Below, in pieces: positions 47,812-56,748 of a DNA stretch of 56,748 nt. This DNA is from Phoronis australis (taxonomy: Eukaryota; Phoronida; Phoronidae). How positions within the stretch are numbered: the first letter of the stretch is position 1; every line of letters starts with the position of its first letter. Position numbers and translations under genes: made by a program. The stretch covers positions 409,140-465,887 of the forward strand of contig NMRA01000192.1 in the NCBI GenBank assembly GCA_002633005.1, given 5' to 3'. The notes below the pieces were generated by a model, which was given only the letters and a program-made list of their open reading frames with translations, did not search any database and was not told the origin of the DNA.

Positions 47812-47956
47812 AGTACCAAATGGGTACATAATACCAAATGGGTATTGGCCGATTGCCTACCAACTGGGTCGAACAAAACGGCTAATTCAATAACAAGTAC
47901 CAAGCGGGTGCAAACTGCCAAATGGGCAAATACCGTATAAAGTACCAAGTGGGTAC
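47812..47956. repeat. Cluster of six GTACC-N5-GGTAC dyads
   Basis: Copies near 47812, 47832, 47857, 47897, 47915 and 47942, each 13-15 bp and of the form GTACCAARYGGGTAC with small changes, spaced irregularly 5-25 bp. A related AGATGGGTACC is at 47720. Reading frames across it are repeats of the motif and not genes. Confidence 0.7.
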
Positions 47957-48173
47957 ACCAAACAGCCAACTGCGCTATAACAACATGCAAAGCAGGGTTC
48001 CGGACAAGCTGAGTGAGCAGACCAACCGGAGTGATAAAAAGAGATATTGTATGGAACGTGATGTTGTTTGTGGCTCAGTACATGTATGTTCCGAGAGCTT
48101 TGACCGGGGTGGAGAGAAGCAAGCTGCAGTAATGGATGCTCAAGTACAGGTCGGCGGGGGCGCTAGCCAATCA

Positions 48174-48422
48174 TTACGTCGGTTCTTCAGTGCCTGACGG
48201 TAAGACGCTCCGGGCTTGAAGAAGGTACCAGCAGTGACTGTAAAAACTACAATAACCAACAGCAGATTTTGTTCGGCAAAGGGGATGGAGCGTGGGAAAG
48301 GTATAAAACGGTTGACTTGAGATTTTGTGGTACACCGGGTAGGAAAACTTACAAGTGAATGTACTGTTGCTTGAGGCTGGGCCAACAGGACGCTGGAGAG
48401 AAAGAACAAACAGCGCTACCAT
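48174..48422 (-). other. Minus-strand frames with signal-like start, unsupported as a gene
   Basis: Two overlapping frames begin MVALFVLSLQ and MFFLSSVLLAQPQA. A possible 39-nt exon lies between TTCTTTCTCTCCAG and GTAAGTTTTCC, and another acceptor (TAGTTTTTACAG) follows at about 48241. This may be a fragment of a spliced transcript, but no product is recognised. Confidence 0.15.
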
Positions 48423-50019
48423 GGGACAAGGTAGGAACTAACTAGGAGTTGGATATGAAGCATGAAGGGCTGTAGAATGTTATTTGCCCAAATCAGGATT
48501 TATGTCAGAGCGCCATAAATCTCATTATCTGCGAGCTGCAACACAAAAAATAGCGCCTCATGAGACACGTGACGCCCCTCTAAAATATCGACCTACACCA
48601 GGTTTGAGTAAAATGATCATATCATTTCAGACTGCAAAATATTTTCTATTTTCCCAGCTAGGCATCCCATATTTACGTATAACGTCACGGTTTGATCTGT
48701 TGTTACCATTGCTGTTTTAAAAGACTGGTTTGATATCAAATGAACAATGATATTTATCTCAGTTTTTAAGCTGTATAAGACACGCCACTATGTCGCCACT
48801 TTTTAAAACTATTGACTCGCCCTTCTCAAAGGCGAAATTTTGCTGTTGATTTAGCGAAATCTGTCAATTCCGGCAAATAAATGCGTGCTTTTATTTCCTT
48901 CCACCGCAGTACGCTTAGTGAACAGATTGGTTACGTATCGCTGAGGGCCTCGTTTGGTCTCAGGCAAAAGTTGGGATATCATTATGTGGGTCTTTAATTA
49001 TTAACATAGAATTATGACAAAATCCTATCAATAAAATTATGAGGTGCCAAAACAGGAAATAACGGAGAATTTGTGAAAGGGCTCCAGCATGTGTTTCAGA
49101 CGGAATTGGGAACATACTTCCTTTCCAGTCGACACCCATTGTTTACCCCGGAAGGACGACAACAATTTTGGCACCCATTTTTTTCCAAAATCTGCTCGTT
49201 TATCCCGTTGTTGACACGACGTTTCGGTCAGTTATTTTTTTTAACATTTTCAGGTGCTACAGCGTTTTTGTTAGAATGAACATGGACATCCGGTACCCTT
49301 GTGGTGGGCACTTGGAAATGTATTTTCCTTGTGCGCAGCTTGCTTTGAACCTGCGACCCTTCTTTTGTCAATCAATCGGGTGCAATGGGTGTCAGATGCA
49401 CTACCCGGAATAAGTAGCCCAGAGTGAATTCATATATCAAAGTGACATTTATTTCCGCCATGACGTGTGACGTTAAACTATAATCTACAGCATGAGCGAT
49501 TCCGATCTCTTATGGCTCATGGTTGATCGTAAAAATGGGGTCCACTAACTTAGCAACGCAGGATGAGTCTCCTAACAACGGAACAGGTAGGTCCTCTCTT
49601 TGCTATCGCCTTTTACTTTTCCACGATGAAGAAAATACCTAAACGGATTTTCTTTGCTGTGCAAAGCATGAGGTATAGAATCTTGTAGTGAATGCACGCA
49701 TTTTGATAAGACTCATTAATCAGCAGTTCAACGTACTGCCAGTGTTAGTTCGTAGTTATCCACATGCTGTGCTCTTAGAAGTCGTAAGAAATTCTGTCCA
49801 ATTGTTCACTTTGGCTCGCAATTTACCATACATGTATAATTAAACAGATGGGCTTGTAAAACGAATCTAGGAGCGCTGTCCTACCTTAATGGCCCAAAGT
49901 ATAGTCACAGTTTCCATTAGACTGATTAAAACAGAAAAAATCAGTATGAAATTGTAAAATTACGCAAATTGATTATAACTTTAAAACAGAAACATTGAAA
50001 TCAAGTTCTAATATATTCC
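48423..50019. other. Non-genic DNA
   Basis: Short frames at 49073-49413 overlap in two phases and have no domain. One TACATGTA (49829). Nothing else is seen. Confidence 0.5.
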
Positions 50020-50328
50020 CATAGGTGAATTTAAAGGGGGGCATGGGGCCTGCCCCCCACCCCCACCTGGGCTGCCGCACGCAAAATGAAACAGCAACAG
50101 CGTGAAGCGTGAGGAAACATAGAGTTCAATAACTAGGACCGGTAGCGGATGAGATCCCAGAGGAATCGTGTGTTCCCGTTTTTTTTTTAGTCCACCGATA
50201 GATATCCTGAAGGATGATCCACATCCCGGCCCCCGCAACTTTCGGGCCCCTGTGTACATACAATCGAGCTTTGCCCAATTCCCCGAGACAACATGCTGCC
50301 CCTCTTATGGTATCCTAAATCCGCCACT
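50020..50328. mobile_element. MITE-like element, copy 2 of the GGCGGATTTAGG family
   Basis: The left end CATAGGTGAATTTAAAGG and right end ATCCTAAATCCGCCACT are imperfect inverted repeats. The interior is shared with 54039-54361: GCAAAATGAAACAGCAA, GCGTGAAGCGTGAGGAAA, CTAGGACCGGTAGCGG and ACTTTCGGGCC blocks in the same order. Open frames inside are by-products of the repeat. No transposase is present, so it is non-autonomous. TIRs of the form CAGTGGCGGAT are common in hAT-like elements; that assignment is inference. Confidence 0.65.
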
Positions 50329-50386
50329 ATCAAAGCTGTATCGTAGATAAAACATACTGTTCATGTTGCGAACATGTTATTCACAA

Positions 50387-50765
50387 TTCGTGGGTATAAC
50401 GAGTCCAGATAGTTTTTTCAGTTTAGTTAGATTGACAATCAATTCACATAACGCTAAACCCTCGTGAGAGACCGCCCCGAGTTGGCTGCTGGAGCATCTC
50501 GGGGCGGTCTGGGATCAAGCGGAAAAACCACAGGGTAAATCTGTGGTCGACGAATCTATTCGGTCGATTACATTTTATTGCCCGTGAAGCCGCTAAGGGC
50601 TGCCTGAAGAAATATGACTCGCGCGTTTGTATTTTCGCCTTTTTCAATGACATGTAAAAGATTCATCAACAAATTCCTCGTAAAATTCTGAAAACAAGCG
50701 TNAATTCGTGGATATAACGAGTCCAGATAGTTTTTTCAGTGTAGTTAGATTGACAATCATTTCAT
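50387..50765. repeat. 64-bp direct repeats flanking ~250 bp, with an undetermined base
   Basis: ATTCGTGGGTATAACGAGTC and about 45 further bases (50387-50453) recur almost unchanged at 50703-50765. The second copy is preceded by the only N in the window (50702). This could be a real tandem duplication or an assembly join. Between the copies are a 13-bp-arm hairpin (AGACCGCCCCGAG, 50468-50509) and CCACAG/CTGTGG. Confidence 0.7.
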
Positions 50766-51039
50766 TTGCACGACACAGATATGCAGGCAATGGACTGTTC
50801 GTTTTTTGTTTTCAAAGTGAATATAAAACACGTTCGAATTAATTATTCATAGATGTTGTATATGGTGCACAGTCACCATGGCGACGGCCCTGGGCGCCCA
50901 CATTGGGGAGAAGGTACCCAACTACTATGTATAATCTTGTTAGAAATAGCGACTAAACTGCAGTTGAATTGAATAAGTTAAGATTCTAGTTTATGCTTTA
51001 CCTTTTTACTTTTATTACTAATAATACAGGCCCTTAGCC

Positions 51040-51090
51040 AGGAGAGGGGGGTTCGGGGGATTCGATCGAACCCCTCCCCCGCTGAAAAGG
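51040..51090. mobile_element. Probable transposon end with GGGGTTCG/CGAACCCC hairpin
   Basis: GCCAGGAGAGGGGGGTTCGG followed by CGATCGAACCCCTCCCCC forms a G/C-rich hairpin of the kind seen at repeat-element ends. The partner end was not found. Confidence 0.35.
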
Positions 51091-51130
51091 TCCAGCCCAG
51101 GCATAATCGTCAAAGATAGGATATAGATGG

Positions 51131-51149
51131 ACAACAACAACAACAACAA
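51131..51149. repeat. (CAA)n microsatellite
   Basis: Six CAA units in AT-rich intergenic DNA. Confidence 0.8.
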
Positions 51150-52119
51150 AATTGTTGCAGCTACTGGTTTTACTAACTACAATGATAACTAAGTTAGTAA
51201 TGAACTGTGATTACGTAATAGGTATCCAAGGCACTTTGAAGTGGTTACCAGAAAAGTTGATCTAGCTCAATTTTTGAGTGTCATTCTCTTGGCTCCCGTG
51301 ACCACACCCACCAGAACGAACCTGCCAGACGGCCATTTCCAAGCATCAGGATACCCATAGAACACCGTGACACCAAAAAATTGGTTACCTTTTGATGTCC
51401 CAAAAAGCTCTGGGATCCCGGTCTATGTATGATTGCATCGCTGATGCCTTATAACGCACAGGATAGCAAAATATCAACTGTAGTGGTGCCGAAGCAAGTG
51501 AAATACAATAAATCAATTTACCATTACATCATAATTTCAACAATGCGAGTCTTGAAATTACTTGGATAACTAGCAACAAGCCATTTTAAAGTTAACATTA
51601 AAATTACGACCTGAAATCATCCAGCTGAGATTTACGGGGGTATGACGGTAGCTACACGGCAGACCCTTCACCTATGCAGGCCCTTCCCCTTGGAAGGCTA
51701 TATGTAGTTATTTCTAACGCATTTAAGCGTTAAATCCGTTCTGAGAACGAATCAGGAATCATTATGACACGGCCTAGCCAATTAAAAATACCAATCTAAA
51801 GCAATACCTGAGAGGCCAAATTAACTCCAAAAATTGACAACACCGACGACTTGAAGTCAGTGGACTTTGAACGAACGGGACAGTTCCAAACGCTGTGCTT
51901 GCTAGCCGCATGAAAAATGCCCATTTCCACGCCAACACCAGACCACTAAGAATTTTCCGCGGATTTCGCCCTCCTTTAGCCATGACGTCGACACTTAGCG
52001 TTACACTTTCCGCCGCACGGTCGGGCACTATATCCAGGCAACTCCTGGATTAGGTATCAATAACATGAAAATTTTAGTTTGATATAAATGTTTGAGATGA
52101 AATCTCAAAAACACTGTTG

Positions 52120-52274
52120 CACTCGGGAGCGGATCCGGGATTTTGAGTTGGGGCGCAGGGCAGATTATTAGCCGGGATTTTGGCCGTCAGACGTTCGAAC
52201 CCTGAACTGCCAAATGGAATCTGGAAGAAATTTGGGGGGCATGACCTTCCCCTCCCCCCCCAAATCCGCCACTG
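52120..52274 (-). mobile_element. Uninterrupted relative of the 43870 element
   Basis: About 155 bp with ends CACTCGGGAGCGGATCC and AATCCGCCACTG. Its reverse complement is collinear with the outer parts of 43870-44157. It has no open frame of note and lies in AT-rich DNA. Confidence 0.6.
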
Positions 52275-54038
52275 GCGGTTTTCTAAATTATGATTTCGTT
52301 TTTTATGCAATTTTTTATTTTTTTCATAAAATTTCTATTGATAACCCCTCAAGGCATGAACATTTTTTTTAAAAGCATTCTCAACAGCAGTCTTGAGAAC
52401 AATACATATAGAGCATACATGTAGTGTCTGAAAGTTTCACACAGTGAGCCATTTCTAAGACGAGATGTTCTAGGTTTTGCCACATTTTTACATTTTTAGT
52501 CTCCAAAATAATCGTATAAGGGATTTTTGAGCCCTAGTTTGTAATGGAATGAGACCCCAAATTTTCGCCTTGAAAATTTTCTTATTTTCGCCTTAAAAGC
52601 ATTTTCTTCAACATTATACAGTATTTGAACGAAAGGAAATACTGACTTCAGAAGCTTCAAGGTTGCAGCGCATCGAAATGGCTTGCTTTCCTGACAATTG
52701 AAGGATTGTCTCCTTTCCGGCGGGCCACGCACATATTGTATTTTGTCATCCAATGAGGTCGTTGGTCGTGTAGAGGCCGGCAGCACATCAGAATATTCTG
52801 AATCATATTTTATGATACCTCGAATGTTAGAGTTAGCTCAATTAGGGTAGGGGGGTTGGGTGTCTGGGGCCAGTTTAGTAAAGAGTGGACTTTATCCGTC
52901 GTGTCACTCGATGCTCAGTGTAGCACTATTGTTGATTTGGAGCAAATTTTGGCCTTTACCTCCGATATCAAAGTAGCTCAAAATTTGTCCGCCTCACAAT
53001 AGACCTATCGCCAGGATTATGACGGACAGCTTAATTGACCAATCAGAACAAAACATTCTTGGCACACCTTCGTCTGTGTTTCCAAGCCGCCATTATACCC
53101 GACAAACCACACGTAGTAGAGTAAAACTTACTTTAGTCTATAGCTCAAGAAATTGTCCGCTAAGAACTGGAAAACGGCGTTGATATGACGTGTGTAGTAC
53201 CGAAAGCCGTTATGCTGCTCCAGAATAATATCCCGTCATTTTTTGGCATATCCTAAGCCGAAAAATGATGTTGAAAAGCGTAAACTATGGATCAAACTGT
53301 ACCGTACGGCCACACGAGCAGCTGAACTTAGCGATGTTGCTTGATAACTCGAAGGCTATAATAAACACAAATATATTAGTTCCAAGGTACGCACTTTTCA
53401 GCTTGGTGGCTATGGTGAAGGCCTATTTCTGACTGTGACTCCCGAGTTTCCTACGTCTGGCCGCCTGCTGGATCTCAGCACTCTAGCGGTATAGTCCCAA
53501 GAAATTGTTGTTTTCAAGGACATTTTTATTTTATGTTTTTTTTATTTATTTCAACCTAACAGAGGTACATTTTTGATATTCATAAACCCGTAGGCTGGCG
53601 TTCAACTGAACTTCTCTGAAGGTCAAAATTCAGAGATTCCATCGGCACAGGGAGGGCAACGGGATTACTGCCGGTAACTCAAAGGCTTGGTCGAGCTGTT
53701 GTCACTAAAAATAAACTGTTGGATTATTTTTGACGTGTACCTCTAGTATACACTATGTCTGTAGAGTTAGACAGAGCTCATTTGGAAGTTGTTCAAACAT
53801 GATATGTAGATTTATGAAGCTTTATAAAAGAATTTGAGTTATTTTTGTAAATACCCTATTTTTGCAACTACCACACCAGACTTGTAATCTTTTGTAACCA
53901 TACTACGACTTAGTGATCATGCTACCTTCAAAATTAAATGAAATCTACCTTTATGGAATGAAACTACAAAAAAATGCCAAGTTCGTAAGAATTAGGTAGG
54001 CCTAATTTCAATGTCTTAATGGTGCAAACGGACAATTC
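52275..54038. other. Non-genic DNA
   Basis: AT-rich, with one TACATGTA (52416) and a 96-codon minus-strand frame (52496-52786) of no recognised family. Confidence 0.5.
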
Positions 54039-54361
54039 CATAGGCGGATTTAGGGGGCGGGGGGCAGGGGCCCCAGCCCCCCCGCAAGCAAAATGAAACA
54101 GCAAGAGCGTGAAGCGTGAGGAAATATTGAGTTCAGTAACTAGGACCGGTAGCGGAAGAGGGGGGCTCAGACCCCAGAGTCGCGGCGGAATCGTGTTCCT
54201 GTTTTTTCTAAAACACAGATATTTTCTGAACAGAAGGTCCAAAGGTCTGCATCCCCGGCCCCTGCAACTTTCGGGCCGCCTGTGTACATACAATTGCACT
54301 TTGCCCAATTCCACGAGGCAACATGTTGGACCCCCCTTGTGGTATCCTAGATGCGCCACTG
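54039..54361. mobile_element. MITE-like element, copy 3 of the GGCGGATTTAGG family
   Basis: The left end CATAGGCGGATTTAGGGG and the right end ATCCTAGATGCGCCACTG (reverse complement CAGTGGCGCATCTAG) form terminal inverted repeats. The interior is collinear with 50020-50328. Flanks show no clear target-site duplication. The 134-codon minus-strand frame across it is not supported as a gene. Confidence 0.65.
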
Positions 54362-55255
54362 AGTTCAAGACATTACTGAACTTGACTTAGACACAGCCCT
54401 AGACCTACCCGGCCGGAGCAAACTGTTTGGGCGAGATGAATGTGTGCATGAGCTATGAACCTGAATTTTTTTTATCAAAATATTTCGTTACAAGATTAGA
54501 AAAGCGTAAACAGTGCTGTCGAGTCGACTTAGTCAGAGACTATAGTTCATGTGTTGTCTGTAATCTATGACCTACTTTACTCCAGGAGTCCAACCAGTTG
54601 TGACCTACTTTTTATTTAGCGAAATTTAGCAGACGACAGAATAAAAATATCGGTGAATCTTCACTGATTTTATTCGAAAGATCATGAAATCTATGGAATC
54701 GTACAGATAATTCGACTTTAAAAGGGAACTGTATTTTATTCTGAATAAATTCTGGATAGTTTTCTATGAATTGTTGATTAATTTCACAAATAATTCAACA
54801 CCAGAAATTAAACTTATAGTCTCTAACGAAGCTCAAAAAATTACCGGCTTGGAGCGCTGCTTAGTCTCGTGACGTATTTGGCGGGGGCCAAGTCACTGTC
54901 CTGTGTTAGCGTGCAATCAAGTAGCGTTTTTCATATTGTCGGAATAAGAAATTTTAGTGTGAAATGTCACGTCACCAGGTATACCTGTTTGAGCCGAGGC
55001 AACACAAAGTGATACCCAGTCATTGTCATCGTCAGACAAAAATTTGCCGGTGCAACCAGTCCGTATCAACAATTTACACTGGTGTGACTGTGCCGAGGGC
55101 AATGTGGACTCTAGCCATCTAGTCAGCCAGCTGTCAGCCAATACTCAGCTCTATAAACTTGAAGGGTTGGTAAGTTACCGACTGTAGCCGAATGAAGACT
55201 ATCGTACCACTGTGTGTTGAGCTCCGTTAACCCTGAAATTTCAGACAGCCGTTGA

Positions 55256-55441
55256 CTACCCGGGTATAATTGACTCAGTTATGCTCGTCACCTCGTCGTA
55301 AAACTTAGGCGACATCAACATATGAATAACGGACCGGCAGGGGCGCATGCCACATCTGGTAGTCACCCGACACTCCCATTGTTCGTTGCAGCCGTTTAAG
55401 TTGAAAACAATCAAATAAACGTCATTTGGTAGCATAATTTG
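55256..55441 (-). CDS. Candidate exon or small open frame
   Basis: From ATG 55432 the frame reads MLPNDVYLIVFNLNGCNEQW and on to MSPKFYDEVTSI, with a stop 59 codons later. It is higher in GC than its surroundings and rich in Cys. A second frame 54917-55141 on the same strand may end at donor CAG|GTATAC. No family is recognised for either. Confidence 0.2.
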   Translation of the reverse strand, partial: QIMLPNDVYLIVFNLNGCNEQWECRVTTRCGMRPCRSVIHMLMSPKFYDEVTSITESIIPG

Positions 55442-55456
55442 CCGCCTTTTTAACAA

Positions 55457-56748
55457 AAAAGTGTGTCGTCCGTTTCAAAAACAGTACGCTCGTGACACGG
55501 CGCACGCGCCATTTCATAAAAATTTGAGACGTCTTTCGGGACATGATGACAGCTTCGCAGCACCAAGGTTGTTCTAAACTTCAGTTTGTTGGTGTACTAA
55601 TACTAAAAACTTGAAACAAAATGAAACAAGTTCCGATAATTCGTTATAACATGTACGCAACCGAGGTACCGTCAACGACGAACACTTGAGAAAAGAATAA
55701 GGGGGAAAAGAAACTGGTAAAGGTCAGGTGACGTAATCGCAAAAAGCCGACTCAAGAGAACACATCACAATTTTACTAGCAGTAGCCGATGAACGGTCGC
55801 TAACATTTCCAACACCGGTAAATACAGAAGATAGTTTACTCTAGGAACCTGGTTCCTAGGTTTACTCAAGGATGAGATTAGTTTTAATGACATTGATTTG
55901 AGTCAGATTTATTTGTACATTTTTACCCATATCGGCTCAAACCTGTAGGCCTGACTGAGCTTTGGGCCAAGGCTTGGGTAACCCGGCGATGGTATGTGAA
56001 GACCATCCCATTAGAAGACACCTTTTTCGAAGAGTTTGAGCAACCAGGTGCCATACAAAAAGGTATAGCGAACCTTTTACAGTACTGTGGCAAACAATAA
56101 AAAATAAGGACGATTGATACAATGATAAATTACGTAAACTCTTCAAATATGACATAAGCAATGAATGTGTAAAGCAGCCGATACCCCGCCGTTCACGTCA
56201 CTGACACATCAGCCAATCAGCGATCGCTTTCAGAATTCATTGTTTTGACCATGGATATGAATCGGCTTTTGTTTGGCACGCAAGTCAGGCAAATGTGAGT
56301 TTTATTTGTGTGTTAGAACCGATTGACTGCAACATTATTTTGACTACAGTCCCCTTTTAAGGTACATACCCAGCTTTACATGAACATATCGTATCAGTGG
56401 CTTTGTCATTTGTCAGGTGAAGGTGGCCCCGAGGCAGAGGGGATTTTCGCTGGCTCCTCGAGCACTTATTTTTTCACCTTTACAAATTCCCATATCATGA
56501 CCGTACGATTCTCTTTTGAAAAGCATCGCCTCTTGTCTCTGTCGAAGCGTTTTCAAATAGTGCAAAAACACTCATCGATTCCCACCACGAACGTCGTTTA
56601 GCGACAGTGTATTTGCCTCTGACATCTCGTTGAATGTCGGGTATCACGTGACTTTTTGCATAGGGGCGGAGCTTGCGATAGGTCAATTTTTCAGGCGCTA
56701 CTGAGAGATGCAGACATAAACATTTTTACAGCCGTGTAGTGGAATGCG
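55457..56748. other. Non-genic DNA to the window end
   Basis: Only short frames without domains. GTATCACGTGACTTTTTGC and other CACGTG-type strings near 56640 could be transcription-factor sites of a neighbouring gene, but nothing confirms this. Confidence 0.4.

Noticed and set aside
47812-47956. CRISPR array
   Set aside because: Units are short dyads with irregular 5-25-bp gaps and the DNA is from an animal; no constant repeat-spacer layout.
53964-54368. 134-codon minus-strand frame
   Set aside because: It lies across a MITE, and a similar frame appears in the related copy at 50020 only because the DNA is homologous.
54917-55141. PLAT-like segment (LLIRTGCTGKF)
   Set aside because: The resemblance is limited to a few residues, and the expected Gly/Asp pattern after it is missing.

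Overview
The window is nuclear DNA of an animal, probably a marine invertebrate; I cannot fix the phylum. It is AT-rich, has no long uninterrupted reading frames, uses GT-AG introns, and carries microsatellites, a tRNA-derived SINE, a decayed CR1/L2-like LINE fragment and many short inverted-repeat (MITE-like) elements. Nothing bacterial, viral or CRISPR-like was seen.

The one secure gene is on the minus strand, 33931 to 21112. It is a complete TRAF-family adaptor/E3 ligase in seven exons whose phases all join, giving 458 residues: a RING finger, five TRAF-type zinc fingers, a short coiled coil and a C-terminal TRAF-C/MATH domain. Its last intron (21441-24218) holds a decayed LINE reverse-transcriptase fragment and a ~1.5-kb long inverted repeat with ~710-bp arms and a tRNA-like segment in each arm. 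A 433-bp inverted-repeat element lies 0.6-1.1 kb upstream of the start codon.

Left part (1-21100): mostly non-coding. It contains an 81-bp-arm near-perfect inverted repeat (2046-2219), a 20-bp-arm hairpin (4389-4460), a possible small secreted-protein gene on the plus strand (5160-6289, exons plausible but unidentified), a SINE with target-site duplication (11769-11993), a (GTT)n array, a MITE (14536-14760), and a field of degenerate ~125-160-bp repeats (18200-18920).

Right part (34000-56748): repeats dominate. These include a perfect 42-bp palindrome (37357-37398), a second snapback element (40940-41066), a composite triplet field with 34 uninterrupted CTG units (41316-41900), nested MITEs at 43870-44157 whose unoccupied paralogue lies at 52120-52274, a 278-bp insertion flanked by 10-bp duplications (46464-46741), a cluster of GTACC-N5-GGTAC dyads (47812-47956), a local duplication with one undetermined base (50387-50765), and two copies of a ~310-bp MITE (50020-50328, 54039-54361). 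A few isolated minus-strand exon candidates (38.7, 43.2-45.2, 55.2-55.4 kb) are reported with low confidence.

Across the window the palindromic octamer TACATGTA occurs at least 29 times against about 1.7 expected from base composition. I found no new multi-gene system. The items most worth a second look are the intronic long inverted repeat in the TRAF gene, the octamer excess, the nested MITEs with their empty-site paralogue, and the two snapback elements that share a hammerhead-like core.
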